Below the pieces are notes generated by a model, which saw nothing but the letters and a program-made list of their open reading frames with translations, made no database searches and was not told the DNA's origin. The translations under genes and the position numbers were made by a program. From NCBI GenBank assembly GCA_963765105.1, contig CAVXUW010000004.1, forward strand, positions 1,116,001 through 1,180,000: a stretch of 64,000 bases of DNA, read 5' to 3'. Of the stretch, positions 42,555 to 50,418 are shown piece after piece. The DNA is from CALMEC01 sp963765105. Lineage in GTDB: Bacteria > Actinomycetota > Thermoleophilia > Miltoncostaeales > Miltoncostaeaceae. How positions within the stretch are numbered: the stretch's first letter is position 1; each line of letters opens with the position of its first letter.

Positions 42555-43942
42555 TCGTGGCCCAGCTCGAGTCACTCCGGTTCACACCGGGACGTGCCAC
42601 GACACCGGCGCTCGACGGCATCGACCTCGACATCACGGCCGGCGAGATCATCCTGGTGACCGGCCCGTCGGGATCGGGTAAGTCGACACTGCTTCGCGCG
42701 CTCGGTGGCTTGGTGCCCCACTTCCACGGGGGTCACTTCGCGGGCCGAGTCACCGTCATGGGCCTCGACACACGCACGGCCACGCCGGCCCAGTTGGCCC
42801 ATTGGGTGGGGACGGTGTTTCAGGATCCCGATACGCAGTCGGTGGGCGCCACCGTCGAACGCGACATCACGTTCGGACTTGAGCACCACGCCATCCCGGC
42901 CCACGACATTCCCCGGCGTGTCGACGATGTGCTTGCCGACCTCGACGCCGCGCACCTTCGCCAACGTGAGGTCGCAAACCTCTCGGGCGGGGAGCGCCAA
43001 CGAGCGGCCCTCGCGGCGGTGCTCGCCAACCGGCCAAAGCTGCTCCTTCTGGATGAGCCCACGTCCCAGCTCGACGATGACGGGGTGCGTGCGCTCGAGA
43101 CCACCGTACGAGGTGCCGCGCACCACGGTGTTGCCGTGGTGATCGCCGAACATCACCACGCTCGCCTGTCACTTCGTCCCGACCGGACGATTCATCTGGA
43201 CGCCGGTCGCGTCGTGCCGATCGCCGCAGAGGATTCGCCTCCCCAACCGATGCCGCGAACCGCCCACGCGGGACCGGGACTGGCAGTCACATCGATACGT
43301 GCGGGCTATGACGACGCGCTCGTCTTGAGTGACTGTTCGTTGGTCGTCGCGTCCGGCGAGGTGGTTGCCCTTCACGGGCCAAACGGCGCGGGTAAGTCGA
43401 CCCTGGCTCGGGTGATCGCCGGTCTGCATGAACCCATCAGCGGACAGGTACAGGTGGGCGCCACCGACCTCACCGCAACGCCCGCGTACGCGCGCTACCC
43501 CCGTATCGGTTTCGTCCCCCAAGATGCGGGCCGCTGGCTCTTGCGCGAACGCGTCGACGACGAAATCGGGTTGGGTCTCGATCACCTCACGGCCGAGGAG
43601 CGCGACCGGCGCGTCGCCGCAGCCCTCGCCGACTACGACCTCGCCGGCCTGGCCGATCGCCACCCCCTCGACCTGTCGGTGGGTGAACGCGAACGCGTGG
43701 CACTCGCCGCCATCCTGGCCGCGCACCCCGAGGTGATCGTCGTCGACGAGCCCAGCAGAGGCATGGACCCGGCCCACCGCGACCAGCTGGTCCACATCAT
43801 GCGTCGCCACGCCGCCCGGGGGGCCGCAGTCCTGATCATTAGCCACGACCCGGCATTTGCCGACAGTGTCGCCGACCGCCATGTGCGGCTCGTAGCCGGA
43901 TGCATCGAACCGGCCGTAACGGCGTCGGTGGTGGCCGCATGA
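42551..43942 (+). CDS. ecfA: ECF transporter ATPase, two EcfA domains fused
   Basis: 463 residues with both ABC domains in one chain, as in the bi-domain EcfA proteins. Domain 1: Walker A GPSGSGKST, signature NLSGGERQR, Walker B LLLLDEPTSQLDD. Domain 2 (from about 250): Walker A GPNGAGKST, signature DLSVGERERV, Walker B VIVVDEPSRGMD. Q-loops are VFQDPDTQ and GFVPQDAG. It hydrolyses ATP to drive vitamin uptake. The ATG at 42551 overlaps the ecfT stop, and its own stop overlaps the S-component start (ATGA). Confidence 0.94.
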   Translation: MIVAQLESLRFTPGRATTPALDGIDLDITAGEIILVTGPSGSGKSTLLRALGGLVPHFHGGHFAGRVTVMGLDTRTATPAQLAHWVGTVFQDPDTQSVGATVERDITFGLEHHAIPAHDIPRRVDDVLADLDAAHLRQREVANLSGGERQRAALAAVLANRPKLLLLDEPTSQLDDDGVRALETTVRGAAHHGVAVVIAEHHHARLSLRPDRTIHLDAGRVVPIAAEDSPPQPMPRTAHAGPGLAVTSIRAGYDDALVLSDCSLVVASGEVVALHGPNGAGKSTLARVIAGLHEPISGQVQVGATDLTATPAYARYPRIGFVPQDAGRWLLRERVDDEIGLGLDHLTAEERDRRVAAALADYDLAGLADRHPLDLSVGERERVALAAILAAHPEVIVVDEPSRGMDPAHRDQLVHIMRRHAARGAAVLIISHDPAFADSVADRHVRLVAGCIEPAVTASVVAA

Positions 43943-44664
43943 GCCCACGCATGCTGATCGTCGCAGTCGTTTTGGTTGTCCTGGCCGCGGGGTTCGTGTT
44001 GACCGAACGCGGCGCCAAGGACCCGCGCCGCTTAGGCTTGGTGGCCGCCCTTGCCGCCGCAGCAGTTGCCGGGCGCATCGTCTTTGTGGCCATCCCCAGT
44101 GTGCAGCCGGTGACGGTGATCGTCGTTGCCACCGGCGCCGTGCTCGGTGCGCGAGCCGGTTTTGCTGTGGGCGTGATCGTCCCCCTCGTGTCGAACATCG
44201 CGATGGGCCAGGGGCTGTGGACACCCGGGCAGATGGCGTTGTGGGGTTTGGCGGGGCTGGTCGGAGCGCTTCTCGGTGGGGTGTGTCGACGCCCGGTCGG
44301 CCTTGCCGCGGTGACGTTCGTGTGGGGATGGGTGTTCGGCTGGGGCATGAATTTGTGGGAGCTCGCGACCATCGGCCCGGAAGTTAGCGTCGATGCGTTC
44401 CTCGCCAAGGGCGCCCTCAGCGTGTGGTTTGAGGCCGCCCACGCCATGGGCAACGTTGTCATTGCGCTGGCCATCGGCGGGGCACTCATTCGACTGCTCA
44501 CCCGCTACCGTGACCGCGTGGGCACCACGATCGACTGGACTCTTCCGCCGCGATCCGACGGGGGTCGACCGTCCCCGATCAGCCTCGCCGGCACTCCCGA
44601 GCTCGCCGACGTCGGTGTAATCTCAGACTCGTCAGTTTGTGCCGAACCGGAGCGTTTGTCGTGA
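43939..44664 (+). CDS. ECF transporter substrate-binding S component (predicted cobalamin)
   Basis: 241 residues, about six transmembrane helices. It starts MSPRMLIVAVVLVVLAAGFV and has RIVFVAIPSVQPVTVIVVA and the GARAGFAVGVIVPLVSNIAMG helix, with WGWVFGWGMNLWELA near the end; such aromatic/Gly-rich helices are typical of S components. The preceding EcfT/EcfA and the B12 riboswitch make a corrinoid or its precursor the predicted ligand. The last 45 residues are a soluble tail. It overlaps a small gene at its end (GTGA). Confidence 0.86.
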   Translation: MSPRMLIVAVVLVVLAAGFVLTERGAKDPRRLGLVAALAAAAVAGRIVFVAIPSVQPVTVIVVATGAVLGARAGFAVGVIVPLVSNIAMGQGLWTPGQMALWGLAGLVGALLGGVCRRPVGLAAVTFVWGWVFGWGMNLWELATIGPEVSVDAFLAKGALSVWFEAAHAMGNVVIALAIGGALIRLLTRYRDRVGTTIDWTLPPRSDGGRPSPISLAGTPELADVGVISDSSVCAEPERLS

Positions 44665-44831
44665 GCCGCATCCCGATCTGGATTATCGCCATCGTCACCG
44701 TCCTCGCGGTGGCATTGTTCATCGTCGGGTTCGAGGAGCGCCACGAAATCGGCCCCGTGCCGATGGGCCTCGGAGCGCTGTGGGTGCTGTGGGTGTTGGC
44801 AAGTGCCCCGAAGATCTTCCGCCAGGACTAG
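44661..44831 (+). CDS. Small membrane protein of the ECF operon
   Basis: 56 residues with one strong helix (about 4-24, RIPIWIIAIVTVLAVALFIV) and a second at 30-47 (MGLGALWVLWVLAS), ending in a basic tail. The GTG overlaps the S-component stop (GTGA), the same coupling used through the whole operon, which supports real coding. Function unknown; it could be a small accessory subunit of the transporter. Its stop overlaps the RDD gene on the other strand. Confidence 0.7.
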   Translation: MSRIPIWIIAIVTVLAVALFIVGFEERHEIGPVPMGLGALWVLWVLASAPKIFRQD

Positions 44832-45223
44832 CCGACGACAGAAACAACGCGGCTTCGCGCGGCGTAGTCGGCCAGCGTCCGGCGTGACGGGTCGCGGAAG
44901 TACAGAAAGTACCCCACGAACACCACGAGGCAGATGGGATACTTGACAACCCATCGCACCGCCGACCGAGCGATGCCGATGGATCCTCCTGAGGTTTCAT
45001 CCACCGTGCGGATGCCGAGCAGTGCTTTGCCGACGGTGGCGCCACGACGAGCCTCCGGGATGATCGACCACACGATGCCGGTGAGCACCGCCGCGATGAT
45101 CGTCATGGCGACCGACTCGGTGGCGCGACCCACGATGTAGATGACCCCGGCGTGGGGAATCGCATCAATGATCCATGCGCCGGCGCGGGCGCCGAATGTC
45201 GCGAGCAGGAGAGGCTCGCTCAC
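44828..45223 (-). CDS. RDD-family membrane protein
   Basis: 131 residues with three transmembrane helices. The RDD signature is present as ARAGAWIIDAIPHAG (Arg, Asp) and RRGATVGKALLGIRTVDETSGG. Its function is unknown; members have been linked to envelope or ion balance. Its ATG overlaps the stop of the upstream enoyl-CoA hydratase gene (ATGA), so they are co-translated; its end overlaps the ECF-operon small gene. Confidence 0.86.
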   Translation of the reverse strand: MSEPLLLATFGARAGAWIIDAIPHAGVIYIVGRATESVAMTIIAAVLTGIVWSIIPEARRGATVGKALLGIRTVDETSGGSIGIARSAVRWVVKYPICLVVFVGYFLYFRDPSRRTLADYAARSRVVSVVG

Positions 45224-46011
45224 TGGCCGATGAACCTGGGTGGCCGCCGCTCGCGTGTGGCCGAGAGCCCCTCCGCCAAGTCCTTCGAACCGAACGCCTT
45301 CACGCGAAACTGCTGGGCCTTGCCGTCACCGGGGTCGTTCTCGGAGATGGCCCGAAGCACCTCGCGCATTCCCTCCACCGCCAGGGGTGCGTTCGCGGCG
45401 ATCGCCGACGCCATGCGGTTGGCCACCGCCATCAGATCCTGTGACGGCACGACGTGATTGACCAAACCGATTTGGTGTGCGGTCTGCGCGTCCATGGGGC
45501 GGCCGGTGAGAAACATCTCGCGGGTGCGTGCCAGGCCCACCTCGCTCACGAAGCGGCGGAGGCCTTCGGCGGTGTACACCAAGCCGAGCCGGGCGGGAGG
45601 CATGGCAAACCGTGCCCCCTCGCGCGTGATGCGCCAGTCGCACGCCATGGCCAGCTCCAGCCCACCGCCCACGGCGTCGCCGTTGATGGCCGCGATGACC
45701 GGGAAGCGCACCTTCGTGATGGCGCTGGCCACCGACGCGATGCCCCGCTCGATGCGTTTGATGCGCTCCACCCACTCCTTCGGTGGGTCGTCACCCAACT
45801 CCGCGCCGCTGGAGAAGTGCTTGTCACCGATGCCCGTGAGGATGGCCGCACGGGCCGAGCGCCCGGGCGGGCCGCTGAGCGCCGCCGCCAAATCGCTCAA
45901 CATGCCCTCGGTCAGTGCATTGGCTTTGCCCTCATGCACCAAGTGGATGAGCAGCACATCGTCGGTAAGCGAGTGCTCGATGCGGTCGGCGTGCGCGGGA
46001 TTCGTTGCCAC
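45220..46011 (-). CDS. Enoyl-CoA hydratase/isomerase family protein
   Basis: 263 residues with the crotonase fold. The oxyanion region is FSSGAELGDDPPKEW and INGDAVGGGLELAMACDWRI (GGGLEL). The catalytic-site Glu region is RFAMPPARLGLVYTAEGLRRF; the pattern suggests an enoyl-CoA hydratase or isomerase of beta-oxidation. The C-terminal half is helical. It lies 46 bp from the DUF3291 gene and overlaps the RDD gene. It is separate from the other crotonase (38.2 kb), which shares only the family motifs. Confidence 0.87.
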   Translation of the reverse strand: MATNPAHADRIEHSLTDDVLLIHLVHEGKANALTEGMLSDLAAALSGPPGRSARAAILTGIGDKHFSSGAELGDDPPKEWVERIKRIERGIASVASAITKVRFPVIAAINGDAVGGGLELAMACDWRITREGARFAMPPARLGLVYTAEGLRRFVSEVGLARTREMFLTGRPMDAQTAHQIGLVNHVVPSQDLMAVANRMASAIAANAPLAVEGMREVLRAISENDPGDGKAQQFRVKAFGSKDLAEGLSATRERRPPRFIGQ

Positions 46012-46057
46012 ATCCGTGATTGTGCCGGATTATCCGGGGGAAAACCCACGACGCACG

Positions 46058-46564
46058 TCACCCGCGTCGTGGCGCGTCCGCCCGGGTTCTCGTTGGCGGC
46101 GGGGCGGCCACCTCGCTCCCGTCAGCCGCGAACGCGCGACGGAACGTGAACGCGTACGGAGAGGGCCCGTTGACGTCGAGATGGTCGAGACGTTCGCGTG
46201 AATCGTCGGTGGTGGGCAGCGTGCCGGCGGGGATCCACCACAGCGCCATGAACGCCGTCTCCATTTTGGTGAACCATTCGCGACGGCGGCGCATGTAGGC
46301 GACGTGATCGGACTGATAGACGTAGTCACGAAGTGCATCGAGCGATTCCCACACCGACATGTTCACCAGGATGCTGTCGTCGCGAAAGGGGCGGATATGT
46401 GACGCATCGCCCGTTTCGTCCTGCAGGCGCCAGACAAAGCCCGGCGACGCATCGGCCAGAGCGTTGATGGGATCGAGCCCGGACACGAAGTCGGCGATGT
46501 CGGGGGAGTCGAGCGGGGCGCGCAGCACACCGATGTTGACTTGGGCAAGGTGGTGAGCGCTCAC
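46058..46564 (-). CDS. DUF3291 protein
   Basis: 168 residues resembling the DUF3291 family: an N-terminal HLAQVNIGVLRAPLDSP, the SVWESLDALRDYVYQSDHVAY core and the LWWIPAGTLPTTDDSRERLD strand. It is a small ferredoxin-fold-like cytoplasmic protein of unknown function. The GTG at 46564 is preceded by no strong site. It lies 46 bp before the crotonase and shares its orientation. Confidence 0.83.
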   Translation of the reverse strand: MSAHHLAQVNIGVLRAPLDSPDIADFVSGLDPINALADASPGFVWRLQDETGDASHIRPFRDDSILVNMSVWESLDALRDYVYQSDHVAYMRRRREWFTKMETAFMALWWIPAGTLPTTDDSRERLDHLDVNGPSPYAFTFRRAFAADGSEVAAPPPTRTRADAPRRG

Positions 46565-46584
46565 GCGCTCACCGTGTCAGATGA

Positions 46585-47658
46585 TTAGGCGGCCGGCAAG
46601 GTGAAGGTGATGCGCGCCCCGCCATCGGCCCGGTTCTCGGCCCAGATACGTCCACCGTGTGCTTCCACCAGGCCACGGGCGATGGCCAGGCCCAACCCGG
46701 CGCCGGCGTAGCCGGGCGTTCGCGCCCGGTCACCGCGCCAGAAGTGTTCGAACGCGCGGGCAAGACCCTCGGCGGCAAAACCCTCGCCGGTGTCCTCTAC
46801 CGCAACCTCCACGGCGTTCTCGGTGTGACGAACCCGAACGGCCACCGAGCCGTCGGCCGGGGTGTGACGCAGTGCGTTGGTGACGAGGTTAGACAGCACG
46901 CGCGAGACGCTGTCGGGCGCGCAGCGAACGGCCGGAGTGGCCACGGGCACATCGACGTCAATCGTGACCTGCTTGGCCTGGGCCTCCGCTTCGAGACCGC
47001 GGACGCAGCGCATGACGATGCCGTCGAGAGCGGCCTCACGGAGCTCCAGGGTGAGTGAGCCGGCGTCGATGCGAGCCAACTCGAACAGGTCGTTCACCAA
47101 GGTGCCCAGGAGGCGCGACTGCTCGCGCAGTTCGGGGATGTAGCGCTCCGCCGGGACGAGACCGTCCTCGACCGCCTCGAGCATCGCCTGAATGGCGGTG
47201 AGGGGAGTGCGCAGGTCATGGCTTGCCCACGCCACGAGCTCGCGGCGCGCATCGAAGAGTTGCTCCAAGTGACCGGCCATGGCGTTGAACGACTTGGAGA
47301 GCTCCACCAACTCCACCGGACCGCGCTCCGGCGCCCGCGCCGAGAGATCCCCTTGCGCCAGGAGGTGCGACGCGCGATTGAGACGGCGGATGGGATCATC
47401 GATCCAGCGCACCAAAAGGAACGCCGCGACCAAGGCGGCTAGGGCGCTCACCGCAATCACCGCCAGCACCAGCAGGTCGTGCGGCGACTCGAACATCGCG
47501 ACGCCCGAGAGCATCACCGCGGTGAGGGGAAGTACTCCCGCGAGGACAGCAAGGCCGGCGAGCTGCCAACGAAGCGATGGAAGGCGTCGCAAGCCAAGCG
47601 CTGCCCCGACACCCACCACCAGCGTCGCGGCCGACACGAGGAGCGCCATCAGGATCAT
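46585..47658 (-). CDS. Sensor histidine kinase
   Basis: 357 residues. Helices 1-20 and about 30-75 frame the membrane region, followed by a HAMP linker (DDPIRRLNRASHLLAQGDLSA) and the kinase core: H-box WASHDLRTPLTAIQAMLE, N-box NLVTNALRHTPAD, G1 VEDTGEGFAAEGL and the G2-type AGAGLGLAIARGLVEAHGG. The periplasmic part is very short, so it may sense the membrane. The ATG at 47658 overlaps the response-regulator stop (ATGA), and the pair is co-translated. Confidence 0.92.
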   Translation of the reverse strand: MILMALLVSAATLVVGVGAALGLRRLPSLRWQLAGLAVLAGVLPLTAVMLSGVAMFESPHDLLVLAVIAVSALAALVAAFLLVRWIDDPIRRLNRASHLLAQGDLSARAPERGPVELVELSKSFNAMAGHLEQLFDARRELVAWASHDLRTPLTAIQAMLEAVEDGLVPAERYIPELREQSRLLGTLVNDLFELARIDAGSLTLELREAALDGIVMRCVRGLEAEAQAKQVTIDVDVPVATPAVRCAPDSVSRVLSNLVTNALRHTPADGSVAVRVRHTENAVEVAVEDTGEGFAAEGLARAFEHFWRGDRARTPGYAGAGLGLAIARGLVEAHGGRIWAENRADGGARITFTLPAA

Positions 47659-48386
47659 GGGCTGAACCGGTACCCCACACCCCATACCGTTTCGAGGTGG
47701 CGAGGCTGGGAGGGATCGTCTTCGACTTTCTCGCGCAGGCGGCGCATGTGGACGGTGACGGTGCCGGTGTCCATGGCCGCCTCATACCCCCACACCCGCG
47801 ACATCAGATGATCGCGGCTGAACACGCGACGGGGGTTGCTGGCGAGGAACCACAGGAGGTCGAACTCGCGCGCGGTGAGGCGAACCTCGTTGCCGTCGAT
47901 GCGTACCTCGCGGGTGCCCGCGTCGATCGTCAGGTGGTCGAAGACGAGGCGCTCATCGCGCGAAGGGGAGGCGCCGGAACGCTTCAACACGTTGCGCACG
48001 CGTACCGCGAGCTCGCGTGGGGAAAATGGTTTGACCACGTAGTCGTCTGCGCCGAGTTCGAGGCCGACGATGCGGTCGGTCTCTTCGCCGCGTGCGGTGA
48101 GGAGGATGACCGGGGTGTCCGACTGGGTGCGGATCCAGCGGCACACTTCGAGTCCGTCGATGCCGGGCAGCATCACGTCAAGCACGACGAGGTCGGGGTT
48201 GTGGCGCTGCACCATTTCCTTGGCGGTTTCACCGTCGCCGGCCTCAACCGCGCGGTAGCCCTCGCGTTCGAGATAGCGCACAACGACCTCGCGGATGAGT
48301 GGTTCGTCGTCAACGACGAGGACGGTGCGCACACCGCCATTAAACTCCATCGATGCGGCATCGAGCGAATACGTTGCTGTTCCCAT
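47655..48386 (-). CDS. OmpR/PhoB-family response regulator
   Basis: 243 residues (from ATG 48386). Receiver domain (about 20-135): VLVVDDEPLIREVVVRYLER, phosphorylation Asp in LVVLDVMLPGIDGLEV, Thr in PVILLTARG, Lys in GADDYVVKPFSPREL. The winged-helix DNA-binding domain (about 150-240) has VRLTAREFDLLWFLASNP and the TVTVHMRRLREKVED recognition helix. ATG at 48350 or a GTG after it are also possible starts, as none has a clear ribosome-binding site. It leads the histidine kinase gene and is divergent from a cupin gene. Confidence 0.9.
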   Translation of the reverse strand: MGTATYSLDAASMEFNGGVRTVLVVDDEPLIREVVVRYLEREGYRAVEAGDGETAKEMVQRHNPDLVVLDVMLPGIDGLEVCRWIRTQSDTPVILLTARGEETDRIVGLELGADDYVVKPFSPRELAVRVRNVLKRSGASPSRDERLVFDHLTIDAGTREVRIDGNEVRLTAREFDLLWFLASNPRRVFSRDHLMSRVWGYEAAMDTGTVTVHMRRLREKVEDDPSQPRHLETVWGVGYRFSP

Positions 48387-48493
48387 GCGCAGATAGTGAC
48401 GCACCGATCTTTCCGGCGTATTCGCGCTTTCTTACGGGGGGATTAATCCCGTAGCGTCTCCGCCACCACCGGGTGACCACAACGGAGGCCGAA

Positions 48494-48925
48494 ATGACCG
48501 AGGAAGTGAGCGTCGCGCGACTGAACCCTGACTCGGGGGAGCGCTTTCAAATGCTTCGCCGCGAGTTGGAGGTGACCACATTTGGCATCAACCTCATCAC
48601 CCTTCAACCGGGCCAGCGCGGGCGCATCCACACACACGCCGGCCAGGAAGAAGTGTTCGTGGTGATGGAGGGCATCCTGGACCTGGTCCTCGCCGACACG
48701 ACCCATGAACTGCACGTGGGCGACTGCGCCCGCGTGGCCCCCGCCGTGCGCCGACAACTCGTCAACCGCGGCCCCGGCCGCGCCGTGACCCTGGCCCTCG
48801 GCTCGGCCAACGCCCACGAAAGCCGCGACGGCGCGGCGTACGCCGACTGGGCCGTCACCGAGAGCACCCCACCCGCAGACACCCCGTTGCCGGAGGATCT
48901 CAGCAACGACGATCTTCGGAGTTGA
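48494..48925 (+). CDS. Cupin-domain protein
   Basis: 143 residues with a single RmlC-type cupin barrel. Motif 1 residues appear as GRIHTHAGQEEVFVVMEG (two His and a Glu, metal ligands) and motif 2 as VGDCARVAPAVRRQLVN. It is a likely metal-binding enzyme or sensor of unknown substrate. GGAGG precedes the ATG at 48494 by eight bases. A degenerate copy of its C-terminal part is found at 52998-53105. Confidence 0.86.
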   Translation: MTEEVSVARLNPDSGERFQMLRRELEVTTFGINLITLQPGQRGRIHTHAGQEEVFVVMEGILDLVLADTTHELHVGDCARVAPAVRRQLVNRGPGRAVTLALGSANAHESRDGAAYADWAVTESTPPADTPLPEDLSNDDLRS

Positions 48926-48962
48926 TTCTCACCGTCGCACTCCAACTCCGTTCGCATGGTGC

Positions 48963-50213
48963 TCAGACGCCCGGTGCCCGTGTCGGTTCAGTGACCACGC
49001 GAAGTGGTGCTCGTTCGGTTCGGCTCCACTCGGCCGTTCGCGTGGAGAACAGGGCTCGGCCGGCACCGATCACGAAGCTCGGGAAGATCACGACCCAGAA
49101 GTAGATCGGGAAGAAGAGAAACAACGGGAACAGCTTCATGACACCAGCAACGTGGGCATTGTCGAACATGCACGCGACGAGCGTCTGGATCCCGAACAGA
49201 CCGAGTGTCCAGAGAAGCGCGACGTACCACGTTTCGGGAAGCAGGCCCTGGAGTTCATTCATGCCGAACGACCCGCTCACGAGGCCGAATGCAACGACGG
49301 CAATCTGAACAGTTGCCAACAGCATCCAGATCACCGCGCCAACCGCCTGCAGCGCGATCGGGATGAGAGACCGGTTCGGTGTGGCCGAGACATTCCAGTG
49401 AAGACCGAGCACCTCGACCATGCCGCGAGCCCAGCGTTGGCGCTGACGCCACAGGGGACGCAGACGAGTTGGAGCCTGCAGAAAGAACAGTGCCCGCGGG
49501 TCGTAGCCCAGCACCCAACCCGCGCGCTGCAACCGCCAGCTCACCTCGATGTCCTCCGTCGCCGTGGTGACCGTCCAGCCGCCGACCGCGCGAAGCGCGG
49601 AGGTCCGAAAACAGGCGGCCGCGCCGCTGACGGTGTAGAGGCCGCCCCATGACTGCTCCGCCCGCTTGGCGAGGCCCACAATGACGGAGTACTCCATCGC
49701 CTGCATTGCGGTGAGGGGGTTTTGCACATTTCCGACCCGCGCATGACCGGTGACCGCGCCAACGCGAGCATCGGCGAACTGTTGGACCAACATGCGGATC
49801 GCATCCGGGCTGGCCTGGGTATCGGCATCGACCACCAGAAACAGCTCGGTATCGACCTGGTCAAGGGCGTATTGAAGGGCGTCGCATTTGCCGACGTTTG
49901 TGGTCAGCTCGTGCACGACCACTCCCGACGCGGCAAACTCACGCGCGATCTGCGCTGTGCGATCAGTACTTCCGTCGGACACGACGTGGATCTCAACCGA
50001 CGGATAGTCCTGCCGCAGCAGCGCCTCGATCGCCGCACCAATGACGAGCTCCTCGTTGTGGGCCGGCATGACGATGGCCACCGATGGCAGAAACGCGGGG
50101 TCGGTCGGCAGCCGCCATTCGCGTCGCACCACGAACAGCGTGCCGAACAAGATCCAGCTGAAGGCCACGACAGCGGGAAAGAGGACCATGAACTCTTGGG
50201 CGCCGTGGATCAT
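48963..50213 (-). CDS. Processive family-2 glycosyltransferase (PgaC/IcaA-like)
   Basis: 416 residues. A first helix (about 10-30) precedes a GT2 domain: PSVAIVMPAHNEELVIGAAI, DSD-like DADTQASPD (metal site), ATEDIEVSWRLQRAGW (the ED base) and QRQRWARGMVE (Q-x-x-R-W). Four to five C-terminal helices form the export channel. This is the layout of PNAG/hyaluronan-type synthases, so it probably polymerises a beta-linked sugar across the membrane. CAGGAG lies eight bases before the ATG at 50213. It overlaps the PgaD-like gene (ATGA). Confidence 0.9.
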   Translation of the reverse strand: MIHGAQEFMVLFPAVVAFSWILFGTLFVVRREWRLPTDPAFLPSVAIVMPAHNEELVIGAAIEALLRQDYPSVEIHVVSDGSTDRTAQIAREFAASGVVVHELTTNVGKCDALQYALDQVDTELFLVVDADTQASPDAIRMLVQQFADARVGAVTGHARVGNVQNPLTAMQAMEYSVIVGLAKRAEQSWGGLYTVSGAAACFRTSALRAVGGWTVTTATEDIEVSWRLQRAGWVLGYDPRALFFLQAPTRLRPLWRQRQRWARGMVEVLGLHWNVSATPNRSLIPIALQAVGAVIWMLLATVQIAVVAFGLVSGSFGMNELQGLLPETWYVALLWTLGLFGIQTLVACMFDNAHVAGVMKLFPLFLFFPIYFWVVIFPSFVIGAGRALFSTRTAEWSRTERAPLRVVTEPTRAPGV

Positions 50214-50410
50214 CGTGTGGTCTCCTGACGGTCGGTCCATCGGCGGGAAGCGCCCGCGAGCATCGTCCAGAGGGCGAAGCCGATCATGAGCTGGGCGGAG
50301 CCGTGAGCGATGCCGGTGTCCGAGAAGACGAAGGCACGCACTCCGGACCAAAAAAACAGCGCACCCGCCAAGAAGGCGGTGCCGAAGGCCGTGTTGACGA
50401 CGAGCCGCAT
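50210..50410 (-). CDS. PgaD-like small membrane protein
   Basis: 66 residues with two transmembrane helices (about 5-24 and 35-54: VVNTAFGTAFLAGALFFWSG and SAQLMIGFALWTMLAGASRR). Size, topology and overlap with the PgaC-like gene match PgaD/IcaD, the small subunit needed for polymer synthesis in E. coli and staphylococci. It is only eight bases after the PgaB-like gene. Sequence similarity to PgaD is not evident, so the assignment rests on position and topology. Confidence 0.68.
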   Translation of the reverse strand: MRLVVNTAFGTAFLAGALFFWSGVRAFVFSDTGIAHGSAQLMIGFALWTMLAGASRRWTDRQETTR

Positions 50411-50418
50411 GCTGCGAG

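Noticed and set aside
43169..44224. Reverse open frame of 351 codons across the EcfA/S-component boundary
   Set aside because: It lies opposite the ABC motifs and has no recognisable domain.
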